Shown one piece after another: positions 28,203 through 37,027 of a DNA stretch of 43,054 nt (position 1 is the stretch's first letter; each line of letters opens with the position of its first letter). The translations under genes were made by a program, and so were the position numbers. The notes under the pieces are model-generated. The model made no database searches and was not told the DNA's origin. It saw only the letters and a list, made by a program, of their open reading frames with translations. The DNA comes from Thauera butanivorans NBRC 103042 (GTDB taxonomy: Bacteria; Pseudomonadota; Gammaproteobacteria; Burkholderiales; Rhodocyclaceae), in the NCBI RefSeq assembly GCF_001591165.1, contig NZ_BCUG01000052.1, positions 1-43,054 on the forward strand, written 5' to 3'.

Positions 28203-29474
28203 CTATCGGTATACGGGATGCCGGCGGCACAGTTCCGTCACCTGTCCCCGCACCCGGTCGCGCACCATCGCCAGCGCACCGCCGCCCGCCTCCAGCGCGT
28301 CCAGCACGTCGCACAGCCAGCCGGCCAATTGCTCGCACTCGGCGGTGCCGAAGCCGCGCGTGGTGACGGCCGGCGTGCCGATGCGCAGCCCCGAGGTGAC
28401 GAAGGGCGAACGCGGGTCGTTGGGCACCGAGTTCTTGTTCGCGGTGATGTGGGCGTCACTCAGCGCGGCGTCCGCGTCCTTGCCGGTGTAGGGCTTGGCG
28501 GACAGGTCGATCAGCATCAGGTGGTTGTCGGTACCGCCGGACACGATCTTGTAGCCGCGCTGCTGGAGCACCGCGGCCATGGCGCGGGCATTGGCCACCA
28601 CCTGACGCTGGTAGGTCTTGAACTCGGGCCGCAGTGCTTCCTTGAAGGCCACCGCCTTGGCGGCGATGACGTGCATCAGCGGGCCGCCCTGGATGCCGGG
28701 GAACACGGCGGAATCGAGCTTCCGGCAGAAATCCGCCCCCTGCCCCTGCGCCAGGATGATGCCGCCGCGCGGGCCGCGCAGGGTCTTGTGGGTGGTGCTG
28801 GTCACCACATGGGCATGAGGCAGCGGGTTCGGGTACTCGCCCGCCGCCACCAGGCCGGCGACGTGGGCCATGTCCACCCAGAAGATGGCGCCCGCCTTGT
28901 CGGCGATGGCGCGCATGCGCGCCCAGTCCTTGTGCCGCGAATAAGCCGAGAAGCCGCCAATCAGCAGTTTCGGCCGGGTTTCCAGCGCGATGCGCTCCAT
29001 CTCATCGTAGTCGATCAGCCCCGTCTCCGGATCGAGCCCGTAGGGCACGATCCTGTAGTGCCGGCCGGAGAAGTTGGACGGGTTGCCGTGCGTCAGGTGG
29101 CCGCCCTGGGCCAGGTTCATTCCCATCACGGTGTCGCCGGGCTCGGCCAGCGCCAGGAACACCGCGGCGTTGGCCTGGGCGCCGGCATGCGGCTGCACGT
29201 TGGCGTAGTCGCAGCCGAACAGCGCCTTGGCGCGCTCGATCGCCAGCCGCTCGGCCACGTCCACATGCTCGCAGCCGCTGTAGTAGCGCTTGCCGGGATA
29301 GCCTTCGGCGTACTTGTTGGTGAACACCGAGTTCTGCACCGCCATCACCAGCGGGCTGGCGTAGTTCTCGGAGGCGATCAGCTCGGCATGGTCTTCCTGG
29401 CGGCTTTCCTCGCCGCGCAGCGCGGCGGCCAGCGCCGGATCGAAGCCGGCAAGCGTCGTGGAGGCGTCGTACAT
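28203..29474 (-). CDS. glyA: Serine hydroxymethyltransferase
   Basis: PLP enzyme of 423 residues interconverting serine and glycine with transfer of a one-carbon unit to tetrahydrofolate. Family motifs are complete: [42 protein letters not shown] and the PLP lysine in [16 protein letters not shown] 29474 has AGGA 8 nt upstream and begins 10 bp after the ArgD-like gene stop. Because it sits in a transport/aminotransferase operon and not beside nrdR or ribD, it may be a second glyA used in amino-acid catabolism, or it may act on a related beta-hydroxy amino acid. Confidence 0.94.
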   Translation of the reverse strand: MYDASTTLAGFDPALAAALRGEESRQEDHAELIASENYASPLVMAVQNSVFTNKYAEGYPGKRYYSGCEHVDVAERLAIERAKALFGCDYANVQPHAGAQANAAVFLALAEPGDTVMGMNLAQGGHLTHGNPSNFSGRHYRIVPYGLDPETGLIDYDEMERIALETRPKLLIGGFSAYSRHKDWARMRAIADKAGAIFWVDMAHVAGLVAAGEYPNPLPHAHVVTSTTHKTLRGPRGGIILAQGQGADFCRKLDSAVFPGIQGGPLMHVIAAKAVAFKEALRPEFKTYQRQVVANARAMAAVLQQRGYKIVSGGTDNHLMLIDLSAKPYTGKDADAALSDAHITANKNSVPNDPRSPFVTSGLRIGTPAVTTRGFGTAECEQLAGWLCDVLDALEAGGGALAMVRDRVRGQVTELCRRHPVYR

Positions 29475-29484
29475 GGCGCGATTC

Positions 29485-30669
29485 CTATGTTTGGTCGGTG
29501 TCGAGCAGGCGCGCGACGCGCGCCGCGATGTCGTCGATCTGCGCCTCGCTGCAGATCAGCGGCGGCAGCAGGCGGATAGTGCTGCCCCGGGTCACGGTGA
29601 TCAGCAGGCGCTGTTGTTCCAGCGCGCGGCCCACCAGTCCGGCGCAGGGGCGGTCCAGTTCGATGCCGATCATCAGCCCCTGGCCGCGGATGGCGAGCAC
29701 ATCGGGATGGCCGTGCAGCGCCGCGCGCAGCGCGGCCAGCAGGCGCCGACCCAGCACGGCGGCGCGCCGCGGAAGCTGCTCGCGCGCCATCACGTCGATC
29801 ACGGCGCAGCCCACCCGGCAGGCCAGCGGATTGCCGCCGAAGGTCGAGCCGTGCCCGCCGGGCGAGAACAGCGCCGCCGCCGGCCCGCGCGCCAGGCAGG
29901 CGCCGATCGGAAAGCCGTTGCCCAGCCCCTTCGCCAGCGTCACCACGTCGGGCACGACGCCCGCATGGCGGTAGCCGAACCAGGCGCCGGTGCGCCCCAT
30001 GCCGGTCTGCACTTCGTCGATCATCAGCAGCCAGCCGTGGCGGTCGCAGAGCGCGCGCAGCTCGCGCAGCCAGGCGGTGCCGGCCGCGTGCACGCCGCCT
30101 TCGCCCTGCACCGTCTCGACCAGCACGGCGACGATGCCCGGCACTTCCGCCGCCACCCGCCGCACGGCCCCGATGTCGTCGTACGGCACGCGCACGAAAC
30201 CGGGCATCAAGGGCTCGAAGCCGCGCTGCGCCGCCGGGTTGCCGCTGGCCGCCAGGGTGGCGAGCGTGCGGCCGTGGAAGCCGTTGTCCATCACCAGCAC
30301 CTGCGGCTGCGCCACCCGGGCGTGATGGGCATGCAGGCGGGCGAGCTTGAGCGCGGCCTCGTTGGCCTCCGCCCCCGAGTTGCAGAAGAAGGCCCGCTCC
30401 ATGCCCGCCAGCGCGCACAGCCGCTCGCCGAGACGCTCCTGCCAGTCGATGCGGAACAGGTTGGAGGTGTGCAGCAGCAGCCCGGCCTGCTCGGCGATGG
30501 CGGCGGCGATGTCCGGGTGGGCATGGCCGAGGCTGGTGACGGCCACGCCCGCCATCGCGTCCAGGTATTCGACGCCGTCCGCGTCCCACAAGCGCGCGCC
30601 GCTGCCGCGCACGAAGGCGACCGGCTGGCGGGCGTAGGCCTGCATCAGATGGGATGAGGTATCCGTCAT
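29485..30669 (-). CDS. Class III aminotransferase, acetylornithine aminotransferase-like
   Basis: 394-residue PLP aminotransferase of the ArgD/omega-aminotransferase subgroup. Motifs: [18 protein letters not shown] at the N-terminus, [15 protein letters not shown] (phosphate-binding), [14 protein letters not shown] with the PLP-pairing Asp, and the Schiff-base Lys in [14 protein letters not shown]. Length and motifs fit ArgD, which moves the delta-amino group of N-acetylornithine to 2-oxoglutarate. Placement outside an arginine operon suggests it may be a paralogue for another omega-amino substrate. Its ATG overlaps the yggS stop (ATGA), so the two are translationally coupled. Confidence 0.88.
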   Translation of the reverse strand: MTDTSSHLMQAYARQPVAFVRGSGARLWDADGVEYLDAMAGVAVTSLGHAHPDIAAAIAEQAGLLLHTSNLFRIDWQERLGERLCALAGMERAFFCNSGAEANEAALKLARLHAHHARVAQPQVLVMDNGFHGRTLATLAASGNPAAQRGFEPLMPGFVRVPYDDIGAVRRVAAEVPGIVAVLVETVQGEGGVHAAGTAWLRELRALCDRHGWLLMIDEVQTGMGRTGAWFGYRHAGVVPDVVTLAKGLGNGFPIGACLARGPAAALFSPGGHGSTFGGNPLACRVGCAVIDVMAREQLPRRAAVLGRRLLAALRAALHGHPDVLAIRGQGLMIGIELDRPCAGLVGRALEQQRLLITVTRGSTIRLLPPLICSEAQIDDIAARVARLLDTDQT

Positions 30670-31526
30670 GCGTCCCGCCCTCCGCCGTCCTGCGCGCCGG
30701 GCGCGTCGGAACCGGGCCAGTAGTGGCTGTCCGGCAGCGCACGCGCGCCGAAGATGGCCTGCCCCACGCGGACCACGGTGGCGCCTTCCTCGACGGCGAT
30801 CTCGAAATCGCCCGACATGCCCATCGACAGTTCGTCCAGGCCGATGCCGTCGGGCACGATCTGGCGCAGCCGGTCGCGCAGCGTGCGCAGCAGCACGAAG
30901 CACTGCCGCACCCGCTCGGCCTCGCTGGAGAACAGCGCCAGCGTCATCAGCCCGCGCACGCGCAGCGCCGGAAAGGCCGGCAGCGCCCACAGGAAGGCCG
31001 CGACCTCGGACGGCGGCAGGCCGTACTTGCTGGGTTCGCCCGAAGTGTTGACCTGCACGAACACGTCCAGCGCGCGCCCCTCGGCCTGCAGCCGGCGCTC
31101 CAGCGCCTCGGCCACGCGCAGGCTGTCCAGCGCCTGGAACTCGCTCGCGAAGCGCGCCACCAGCCTGGCCTTGTTGGTCTGCAGGTGGCCAATCACCGAC
31201 CAGCGCAGATCCGGCAGGTCGGCCATCGCCTCCCACTTGCGCTGCGCCTCCTGCACCTTGTTCTCGCCCAGCATGCGGCAACCCGCCGCATGGGCCAGGC
31301 GGATGTCGGCCTCGGGCCGGGTCTTGCTGACCGGCAGCAGGCGTACGCCGGCCGGGTCGCGTCCCGCGCGGCGGCAGGCGGCAGCGATGCGCGCCTGCAC
31401 GGCGGCGACGTTGTGGCGCAGGTCTTCGACCGTCGCGGCCTGCGGGTAGCGGCCGTGCCGGTCGTGGCGGGTGGGGGTGGCGGGGGCCGGGGACGCCCCG
31501 CCCGTGGCGGATGGATCGTGGATCAA
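30666..31526 (-). CDS. YggS-family PLP homeostasis protein
   Basis: Single-domain barrel protein that binds PLP without known catalysis and balances vitamin B6 pools (PLPBP/YggS family). The PLP lysine lies in RLLPVSKTRP (Lys68), followed by MLGENKVQEAQRKW, SVIGHLQTNKA, FVQVNTSGEPSKYG and the phosphate loop LSMGMSGDFEIAVEEGATVVRVG. The start is a TTG at 31526 preceded by AAAGGAGAG and overlapping the benE-like stop as TTGA. No ATG exists in frame, and this gives 286 residues with an N-terminal extension of about 35 relative to the usual 230-240. It overlaps the aminotransferase by 4 nt at its own end. Confidence 0.92.
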   Translation of the reverse strand: MIHDPSATGGASPAPATPTRHDRHGRYPQAATVEDLRHNVAAVQARIAAACRRAGRDPAGVRLLPVSKTRPEADIRLAHAAGCRMLGENKVQEAQRKWEAMADLPDLRWSVIGHLQTNKARLVARFASEFQALDSLRVAEALERRLQAEGRALDVFVQVNTSGEPSKYGLPPSEVAAFLWALPAFPALRVRGLMTLALFSSEAERVRQCFVLLRTLRDRLRQIVPDGIGLDELSMGMSGDFEIAVEEGATVVRVGQAIFGARALPDSHYWPGSDAPGAQDGGGRDA

Positions 31527-32761
31527 TTCGACTCTCCTTTGCCGGCCGCGGCATGCACGGTCCGCCACGGCGCCCACGGCAGCCGGCCGTTGAGCACCGC
31601 ATGCGCCAGCAGGCCGACCACCAGCCCCCAGAAGGCGCCGCCGATGCCCAGCAGGGTGATGTTGGCGGCGGCGGCCAGAAAGGTGATCAGCGAGGCTTCG
31701 CGCGTCCCGGCATCGGCCAGGGCATTGGCCAGGCTGCCGCCGATGGTGCCCAGCAGCGCCAGGCCCGCCAGCGTGGTGATGAAGGTTGCCGGGAAGGCCA
31801 TGAAGACGGCCGCCAGCGTCACCCCGAAGACGCCGACCAGGATGTAGCACACGCCTGCGGCGATGCCGGCGATCCAGCGCCTGGACGGGTCTTCGTGCGC
31901 CTCCCGGCCGGTAGCGATGGCGGCGGTGATGGCGGCGATGTTGAAGGCGTGCGAACCGAATGGCGCCATCAGCAGCGAACCCAGCCCGGTGATCGTCACG
32001 ATGGGATTGGCGCTGGTCCTGAAGCCGTCGTTGCGCAGCACCAGCATGCCGGGCATGTACTGCCCGGTCAGCGTGATCAGGAACAGCGGCAGCGCCACGC
32101 CGAGCAAGGCATTCAGCGAGAACGCCGGCATCGTGAACACCGGTGCGGCCAGCTTCAGCTCCAGCCCCGACAGATCGACGCGGTGCTGCAGCAACAGCAA
32201 GGCCAGCCCCAGCACCAGGATGCCGACGACCGCATAGCGCGCGCTGAAGCGCTTGAGCACCACATAGGCGACGATCAGCAGGCCTGCCAGCAAAGGGTCG
32301 ATGCTCATGCCGCCGAAGGCCTTGATGCCGAACTGCAGCAGGATGCCCGCCAGCAGCCCGGCGGCCACGCCAGACGGAATCAGCCGGATGACGCGCTCGA
32401 ACCAGCCCGACAGCCCGAGCACCACGAAAGCGGCGGCCGAAATCATGTAGGCGCCGACCGCCTCCGCATACGGCGTGGTGCCCAGGGCCACGACCAGGAA
32501 GGCGGCGGCCGGCGTCGACCAGGCGGTGATGATCGGCACGCGCATCATCCAGCTCAGCATCACGCCCGTCACCCCCACGCCGATCGAAACCGACCACACC
32601 CACGAGGCCGTCAGTTCCGGGCTGAGTCCGGCCACCCTGGCGGCCTGGAACACCAGGATGAAGGTGCCGCCATAATTGACGATGACCGAGATCAGACCGG
32701 CCACCACCGGGTGGGCGAAATCGCCGAAACGGAGGGCGGAAAAAGATCTGGATGAAGACAT
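31523..32761 (-). CDS. BenE-family transporter (benzoate/H+ symporter-like)
   Basis: 412-residue inner-membrane protein with about 12 hydrophobic segments in the BenE family (PF03594), related to the nucleobase:cation symporter fold. Recognisable stretches are VVAGLISVIVNYGGTFILVFQ, PIITAWSTPAAAFLV, IPSGVAAGLLAGILLQFG and the ITGLGSLLMAPFGSHAFNIAAITAAI loop. Benzoate is the substrate of the named member only. Here no benzoate genes are near; instead it is the first gene of an operon with three PLP-linked genes, divergent from a MocR regulator, so an amino acid or B6-type compound is an open alternative. Confidence 0.88.
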   Translation of the reverse strand: MSSSRSFSALRFGDFAHPVVAGLISVIVNYGGTFILVFQAARVAGLSPELTASWVWSVSIGVGVTGVMLSWMMRVPIITAWSTPAAAFLVVALGTTPYAEAVGAYMISAAAFVVLGLSGWFERVIRLIPSGVAAGLLAGILLQFGIKAFGGMSIDPLLAGLLIVAYVVLKRFSARYAVVGILVLGLALLLLQHRVDLSGLELKLAAPVFTMPAFSLNALLGVALPLFLITLTGQYMPGMLVLRNDGFRTSANPIVTITGLGSLLMAPFGSHAFNIAAITAAIATGREAHEDPSRRWIAGIAAGVCYILVGVFGVTLAAVFMAFPATFITTLAGLALLGTIGGSLANALADAGTREASLITFLAAAANITLLGIGGAFWGLVVGLLAHAVLNGRLPWAPWRTVHAAAGKGESN

Positions 32762-32823
32762 GGCCTGTCTGCGGCTCCCTGGTCGATGAAGTTTTGACGC
32801 GGATGGAAAGCTGCTTTATATCT

Positions 32824-32839
32824 TGGCAATGGCTTGCCA
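32824..32839. promoter_or_regulatory. Inverted repeat overlapping the MocR start codon
   Basis: TGGCA and TGCCA are perfect arms around 6 nt, with a nested ATGGC-TT-GCCAT palindrome. The site lies in the narrow gap (67 bp) between the divergent BenE operon and the MocR gene. Either the regulator binds over its own start codon, or the true start is further downstream (a TTG at 32874). Confidence 0.4.
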
Positions 32840-34406
32840 TACCCTGCCACTTTATCGATATCGAGCAGACCACTTGTTCAAGCACGCCCAACTCGAATCC
32901 GTCAAAGCCTGGATCGGCGACCCGACGCATGGCGCCCTGCCGCTGCATGCACGCATCCAGCGCGCCATTCGCCAGTTGATCCTCGATGGCGCACTCGATG
33001 CGGGCAGGCCATTGCCCGCGTCGCGCGCGCTGGCGAAGTCGCTGGGGGTTTCCCGCGATACGGTGGAGTCGGCCTACGGCCAGCTACATGCGGAAGGCTT
33101 CATCGAACGGCGCGTCGGCAGCGGCAGCTTCGTGTCCGGCAAGCTGCAGCGCACACCCGGCCGCAGCAGCGCGCCGCGCACCGGAGCGCGGCCCGGCCCG
33201 GCGCCCGCCCCCCAGCCCGGCCCGCACCTCAGCCAGCGCGGCGCCGCCCTGTTCCGTGACGGCGGCGTGCGCGACTTTCCCGCACCGCGCCCCTTCGCCC
33301 CCGGCGTGCCGGAAACGCGCGGCTTTCCGCTGCACACCTGGGAACGCCTGCAGCGCCAGGTACTGAAGGAACACGGCACCCAGGCCCTGCGCCACGGCCC
33401 GCCGCAGGGCGTCGAGGCGCTGCGGCGGGCGATCGCGGACCACGTCAACCTGGAACGCGGCGGCCACGCCACGGCGGAACGCGTACTGGTGCTGACCAGC
33501 TCGCAGCAGGCCATGACGCTGTGCGCGCACGTCCTGCTCGACCCCGGCGAGCGCATCTTCATCGAAGACCCGGTTTATCACGGCGCGCGCAAGGCCTTCG
33601 ACGCCGCCGGCCTGCGGTGCGTGCCGGTGCCGCTGGACGGCCAGGGCATGCAGGTGGCGCGGCTGGGCGCCGATGCCGAGCCGGCGCGGGCGGTGTTCGT
33701 CACCCCTTCGCACCAGTTCCCCACCGGCACCACGCTGGCACTGGAACGGCGGCTGGCGCTGATCGAATGGGCGCGACAGCGGCAGGCCTGGATCATCGAG
33801 GACGACTACGACAGCGAATTCCACTACGCCGGCCGCCCCACCGCCTGCGTGCAGGGGCTGGACGCCCACGAACGCACGATCTACATCGGCACCTTCACCA
33901 AGTCGCTGTTTCCCGGCCTGCGCATCGGCTACATGGTGCTGCCGCCGCAGCTCGTCGCGCCGATGACGGTGGCGCGCACCCTGCTGGACGGCCACAGCGC
34001 CCCCATCCCGCAACTGACGCTGGCCCGCTTCATGGAAGATGGGCATTTCGGCGCCCACGTCCGCGCCATGCGCAGCGTGTATGCGAAACGACGCGACGTG
34101 CTGGCGGAGCTGATCCACCGCCGCCTGGGCGATGTCCTCACCCCCACGGTGCCGGCAGGCGGCATGCAGATGCCGTGCGCGCTGAGCTGCGACATCCCCG
34201 AACGCACGCTGATCGACCACGCCCGGCGGGCCGGCATCGAGCTGCTGGGCCTGAGCGGCCTGCACGCCTCGGACCGCGGCCAGCCCGGCTTCCTGATGGG
34301 TTTCGCCGCCTACACCCCGGCAGAGATGGAAAGCGCGGTCAAGGCGCTGGCGGAGGTGTTCCAGGCACTGGCGCCTCCGCGCGGCGCAGGAACAGCGCGG
34401 CGATGA
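32829..34406 (+). CDS. MocR-family (GntR + aminotransferase-like) transcriptional regulator
   Basis: 525-residue PLP-binding regulator. A GntR winged helix (about 40-115; LPASRALAKSLGVSRDTVES, then EGFIERRVGSGSFV) is joined by a Pro/Arg-rich linker to a fold type I aminotransferase domain (about 150-520). The PLP lysine is Lys358 in TFTKSLFPGLRIG, and the pairing Asp lies in WIIEDDYDSEF. MocR proteins sense an amino compound through PLP and usually control a divergent transporter or aminotransferase operon; here the divergent genes are a BenE-type transporter, YggS, an aminotransferase and GlyA. Start at ATG 32829 is uncertain because no ribosome site is present. Its last 68 bp overlap the convergent MFS gene. 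Confidence 0.92.
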   Translation: MACHTLPLYRYRADHLFKHAQLESVKAWIGDPTHGALPLHARIQRAIRQLILDGALDAGRPLPASRALAKSLGVSRDTVESAYGQLHAEGFIERRVGSGSFVSGKLQRTPGRSSAPRTGARPGPAPAPQPGPHLSQRGAALFRDGGVRDFPAPRPFAPGVPETRGFPLHTWERLQRQVLKEHGTQALRHGPPQGVEALRRAIADHVNLERGGHATAERVLVLTSSQQAMTLCAHVLLDPGERIFIEDPVYHGARKAFDAAGLRCVPVPLDGQGMQVARLGADAEPARAVFVTPSHQFPTGTTLALERRLALIEWARQRQAWIIEDDYDSEFHYAGRPTACVQGLDAHERTIYIGTFTKSLFPGLRIGYMVLPPQLVAPMTVARTLLDGHSAPIPQLTLARFMEDGHFGAHVRAMRSVYAKRRDVLAELIHRRLGDVLTPTVPAGGMQMPCALSCDIPERTLIDHARRAGIELLGLSGLHASDRGQPGFLMGFAAYTPAEMESAVKALAEVFQALAPPRGAGTARR

Positions 34407-35913
34407 GCGCCGTCGCCAGCATGATCGCGGCGCCGATCACCGAGTTGACGTGCAGCGCCGCCGAGAAGGCTTCGCGCGCGGCATGCAGCAGCGCCGCGCC
34501 GGCCTCGCCCGGCAGCAGTTCCGCCGCGCCGAGCGCGCCGCCCAGGGTATCGACCGCCGATGCGGCGAGTTCGGGCGGCAGCCCTTCGGGCAGCTCGGCC
34601 AACATGTGGCCGCGGTAGACCGCCGCGCCCACGCTGCCGATGATCGCGATGCCCAGCGCCATGCCGAGTTCGGTAGCGGTCTCCGAGGTGGCCGCGGCGG
34701 CGCCGGTCTTGGTCGGCGGCGCGGCGCCGACCACCAGGTCGGTGCCCAGGATCATCATCGGCATCACGCCGATGCCCAGCAGCGAGGTGCCGCCGACCAG
34801 CAGCCACACCGAGGCCGGGCCGCCCACCAGCATCATCGCGACGAAGCCCGGCAGCGCCAGCAGCAGGCCGGCACTGACCAGCCGTTCCGGCGGGTAGCCG
34901 CGCGCCAGCCGCGGCACCCACATCGACGCTGCCACCTGCAGCAGCGCGGGCGGCAGCATGACGATGCCGGCATCGAGCGGTGACAGGCCGAGCACGCCCT
35001 GCAGGTACTGGAACACCATCAGCCAGGTGCCGGACAGCGCCAGGATGGTCAGCAGCATCGCCACCACCGACACCGAAAAACCCCGGTTGGCGAACAGGCC
35101 GAGGTCGAACATCGGCTGCGCCAGGCGGCGCTGGCGGCGCACGAACAGCACGCCGACCGCCAGTCCGAGGACGATGGCCGCCAGCGCCTGCAGCGTGACG
35201 CCGTCGCGCGCGACCGACTTGATGCCGAAGATCACCGCCAGCAGCATGCCGACGCACAGCAGCGCGCTCGGCAGATCGAGCGGGCCGGCCGCGTCGTCGC
35301 GGAACTCCGGCAGCAGCAGCGGACCGGCGACCAGCAGCACCAGCATCACCGGCACGCCGAGCAGGAACACCGAGCCCCAGGGGAAATATTCGAGCAGCGC
35401 GCCGCCGACCAGCGGGCCGATCGCGCTGCCGACAATGAAGCCGGTCATCCACACCGTGATCGCCACCGTGCGCTCGCGCTCGACATGGAACATGTTGCGG
35501 ATCAGCGACAGCGTGGACGGCATCAGCGTGGCGCCGGCGATGCCGAGCAGCGCGCGGGTGGCGATCAGCATCGCCGCGCTGGTCGACAGCGCCGCCAGCA
35601 CCGAGGCCACGCCGAAGGCGAAGGCGCCGGCCAGCAGCAGGCGGCGCCGGCCGATGCGGTCACCCAGCGTGCCCATCGTGACCAGGAAGCCGGCGATCAT
35701 GAAGCCGTAGATGTCCAGGATCCACAGCAGCTCGCTGCTGCTCGGGCGCAGGTCGGCGCTCAGGTGCGGCGCGGCCAGGTGCAGCACCGTCATGTCCAGC
35801 GCCAGCAGCAGCGTGGGCAGCACCAGCACCGCGAGCCCCCACCATTCGCGGCGGGTGGCGGGACGGGGCGGGACGGCGGCAACGGACGGCGGCGAAGACA
35901 TGGGGACGGGCAT
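34339..35913 (-). CDS. MFS transporter, DHA2 (14-TM) drug:H+ antiporter family
   Basis: 524-residue inner-membrane efflux protein with about 14 transmembrane segments, of the DHA2/QacA-SmvA type. Motif A is seen in TMGTLGDRIGRRRLLLAG, motif C in GFIVGSAIGPLVGGALLEY, and the membrane Asp at LLALDMTVLHLAAPHLS is the charge typical of cationic-compound exporters. The start could be ATG 35913 or ATG 35901; neither has a clear ribosome site. Its 3' end overlaps the convergent MocR gene by 68 bp. Substrate unknown; quaternary ammonium compounds or biocides are common for the family. Confidence 0.92.
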   Translation of the reverse strand: MPVPMSSPPSVAAVPPRPATRREWWGLAVLVLPTLLLALDMTVLHLAAPHLSADLRPSSSELLWILDIYGFMIAGFLVTMGTLGDRIGRRRLLLAGAFAFGVASVLAALSTSAAMLIATRALLGIAGATLMPSTLSLIRNMFHVERERTVAITVWMTGFIVGSAIGPLVGGALLEYFPWGSVFLLGVPVMLVLLVAGPLLLPEFRDDAAGPLDLPSALLCVGMLLAVIFGIKSVARDGVTLQALAAIVLGLAVGVLFVRRQRRLAQPMFDLGLFANRGFSVSVVAMLLTILALSGTWLMVFQYLQGVLGLSPLDAGIVMLPPALLQVAASMWVPRLARGYPPERLVSAGLLLALPGFVAMMLVGGPASVWLLVGGTSLLGIGVMPMMILGTDLVVGAAPPTKTGAAAATSETATELGMALGIAIIGSVGAAVYRGHMLAELPEGLPPELAASAVDTLGGALGAAELLPGEAGAALLHAAREAFSAALHVNSVIGAAIMLATALIAALFLRRAEAPVPGTPPPAP

Positions 35914-36102
35914 CGAAAAGCGGACCGTGGATTATGGCGCCCGCAGGCCTGCAGTGCCACCGGCCTGCCGCTGCAAGGCGGGTGCGATGCCCATCCTTCC
36001 ACAGCCACGGCGGCATCCGGGTCCGCCGGCGGCCCGGCGAATCACGCATTCCACGCCGTTCCGCGGCATCATGCGCAGCATCACCGTTCCATCCGCGCAT
36101 CC

Positions 36103-36777
36103 ATGCCCCCCGACCTCGGCACTCCACTGGACCTCTACTGCGAACGCGCCTCGGCGGCCTTCTGGGCCGAGCCGGTCAATGCGCTGACCAACCTGTCCTT
36201 CATCGCCGCCGCCTTCGGCCTGCTGCATCTGGTCCGGCGCGAAAGGCTGCGGCTCGATCCGGCGGGCGGCTTCCTGGTGGCCAACGTGGCCCTGATCGGC
36301 ATCGGCAGCTTTCTGTTCCACACCCTGGCCAATCGCTGGACGCTGGTCGCCGACGTATTGCCGATCTTCATCTACCAGCTCGCCTTCGTCGGCCTCTACG
36401 CCCGCCGGGTGAGCCGCCAGCCGGTGGCCGTGGTGGCCGGGCTGGTGCTGCTCCATCTCGCCCTGTCCTTCGCCTTCGCCAGCCTGCCGCGGGCCTGGCT
36501 GAACGGTTCGCTGGCCTACGGCAGCGCGCTGGTGTTCGTCGCCGGCATCGGCCTCCACCACCTGCGCGCCGGCCGCCGCGACGCCTGGGGCGTGCTGGCG
36601 GCATTCGCCGTGCTCGTGCTATCGCTCGCTTTCCGTTCGATCGACCAGCAGGTCTGCCCGCACGCTGCGCTCGGCACCCATTTCCTGTGGCACCTGCTGA
36701 ACGGGCTGGTGCTCTACCTCACCACCCGGGCCTATCTGCTGAACGCGCCGCCGGCCCTCCCCCCGCGGCCGCGCTGA
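36103..36777 (+). CDS. Ceramidase-family (CREST superfamily) membrane protein
   Basis: 224-residue membrane protein with about seven hydrophobic segments and the full metal-site pattern of the ceramidase family (PF05875). [21 protein letters not shown] at the N-terminus, [15 protein letters not shown] in the middle and [20 protein letters not shown] near the end provide the conserved Glu, Ser/His, Asp and two His that bind zinc in alkaline ceramidases and PAQR-type hydrolases. An amide hydrolase acting on a membrane lipid is expected, but most bacteria of this group lack ceramides, so the true substrate is open. ATG 36103 has no strong ribosome site. Its end overlaps the convergent VF530 gene by 46 bp. 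Confidence 0.85.
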   Translation: MPPDLGTPLDLYCERASAAFWAEPVNALTNLSFIAAAFGLLHLVRRERLRLDPAGGFLVANVALIGIGSFLFHTLANRWTLVADVLPIFIYQLAFVGLYARRVSRQPVAVVAGLVLLHLALSFAFASLPRAWLNGSLAYGSALVFVAGIGLHHLRAGRRDAWGVLAAFAVLVLSLAFRSIDQQVCPHAALGTHFLWHLLNGLVLYLTTRAYLLNAPPALPPRPR

Positions 36778-37016
36778 GCACTATGCGGGCCGGCGGCTCC
36801 GTCGTCGAGCATGTCGACGTACAGGGCTTCGACCTGCGCACGCGCCCACGGCGTGCGGCGCAGGAACTTGAGGCTGGAGGCGATGCTGGGCTCGTGGGTG
36901 AAGCAGCGGATCGCCACCCGGCGGCCGAGTCCGTCCCAGCCGTAGTGTTCGACCAGGGCATGGAGCAGGTTTTCGAGGGTGATGCCGTGCAGGGGGTTGT
37001 TGGGCTGGGTGCTCAT
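36732..37016 (-). CDS. VF530 family (DUF2132) small protein
   Basis: 94-residue protein whose first 70 residues match the VF530/DUF2132 family (PF09905), with [40 protein letters not shown] and [11 protein letters not shown] member from Vibrio fischeri has a known small alpha-helical fold with suspected DNA binding; no function is established. The last 24 residues, rich in Gly and Arg, extend beyond the family and lie across the end of the ceramidase gene on the other strand. It starts 11 bp after the ABC exporter stop and is probably co-transcribed with it. Confidence 0.88.
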   Translation of the reverse strand: MSTQPNNPLHGITLENLLHALVEHYGWDGLGRRVAIRCFTHEPSIASSLKFLRRTPWARAQVEALYVDMLDDGAAGPHSAQRGRGGRAGGAFSR

Positions 37017-37027
37017 GCGGATGTCCG

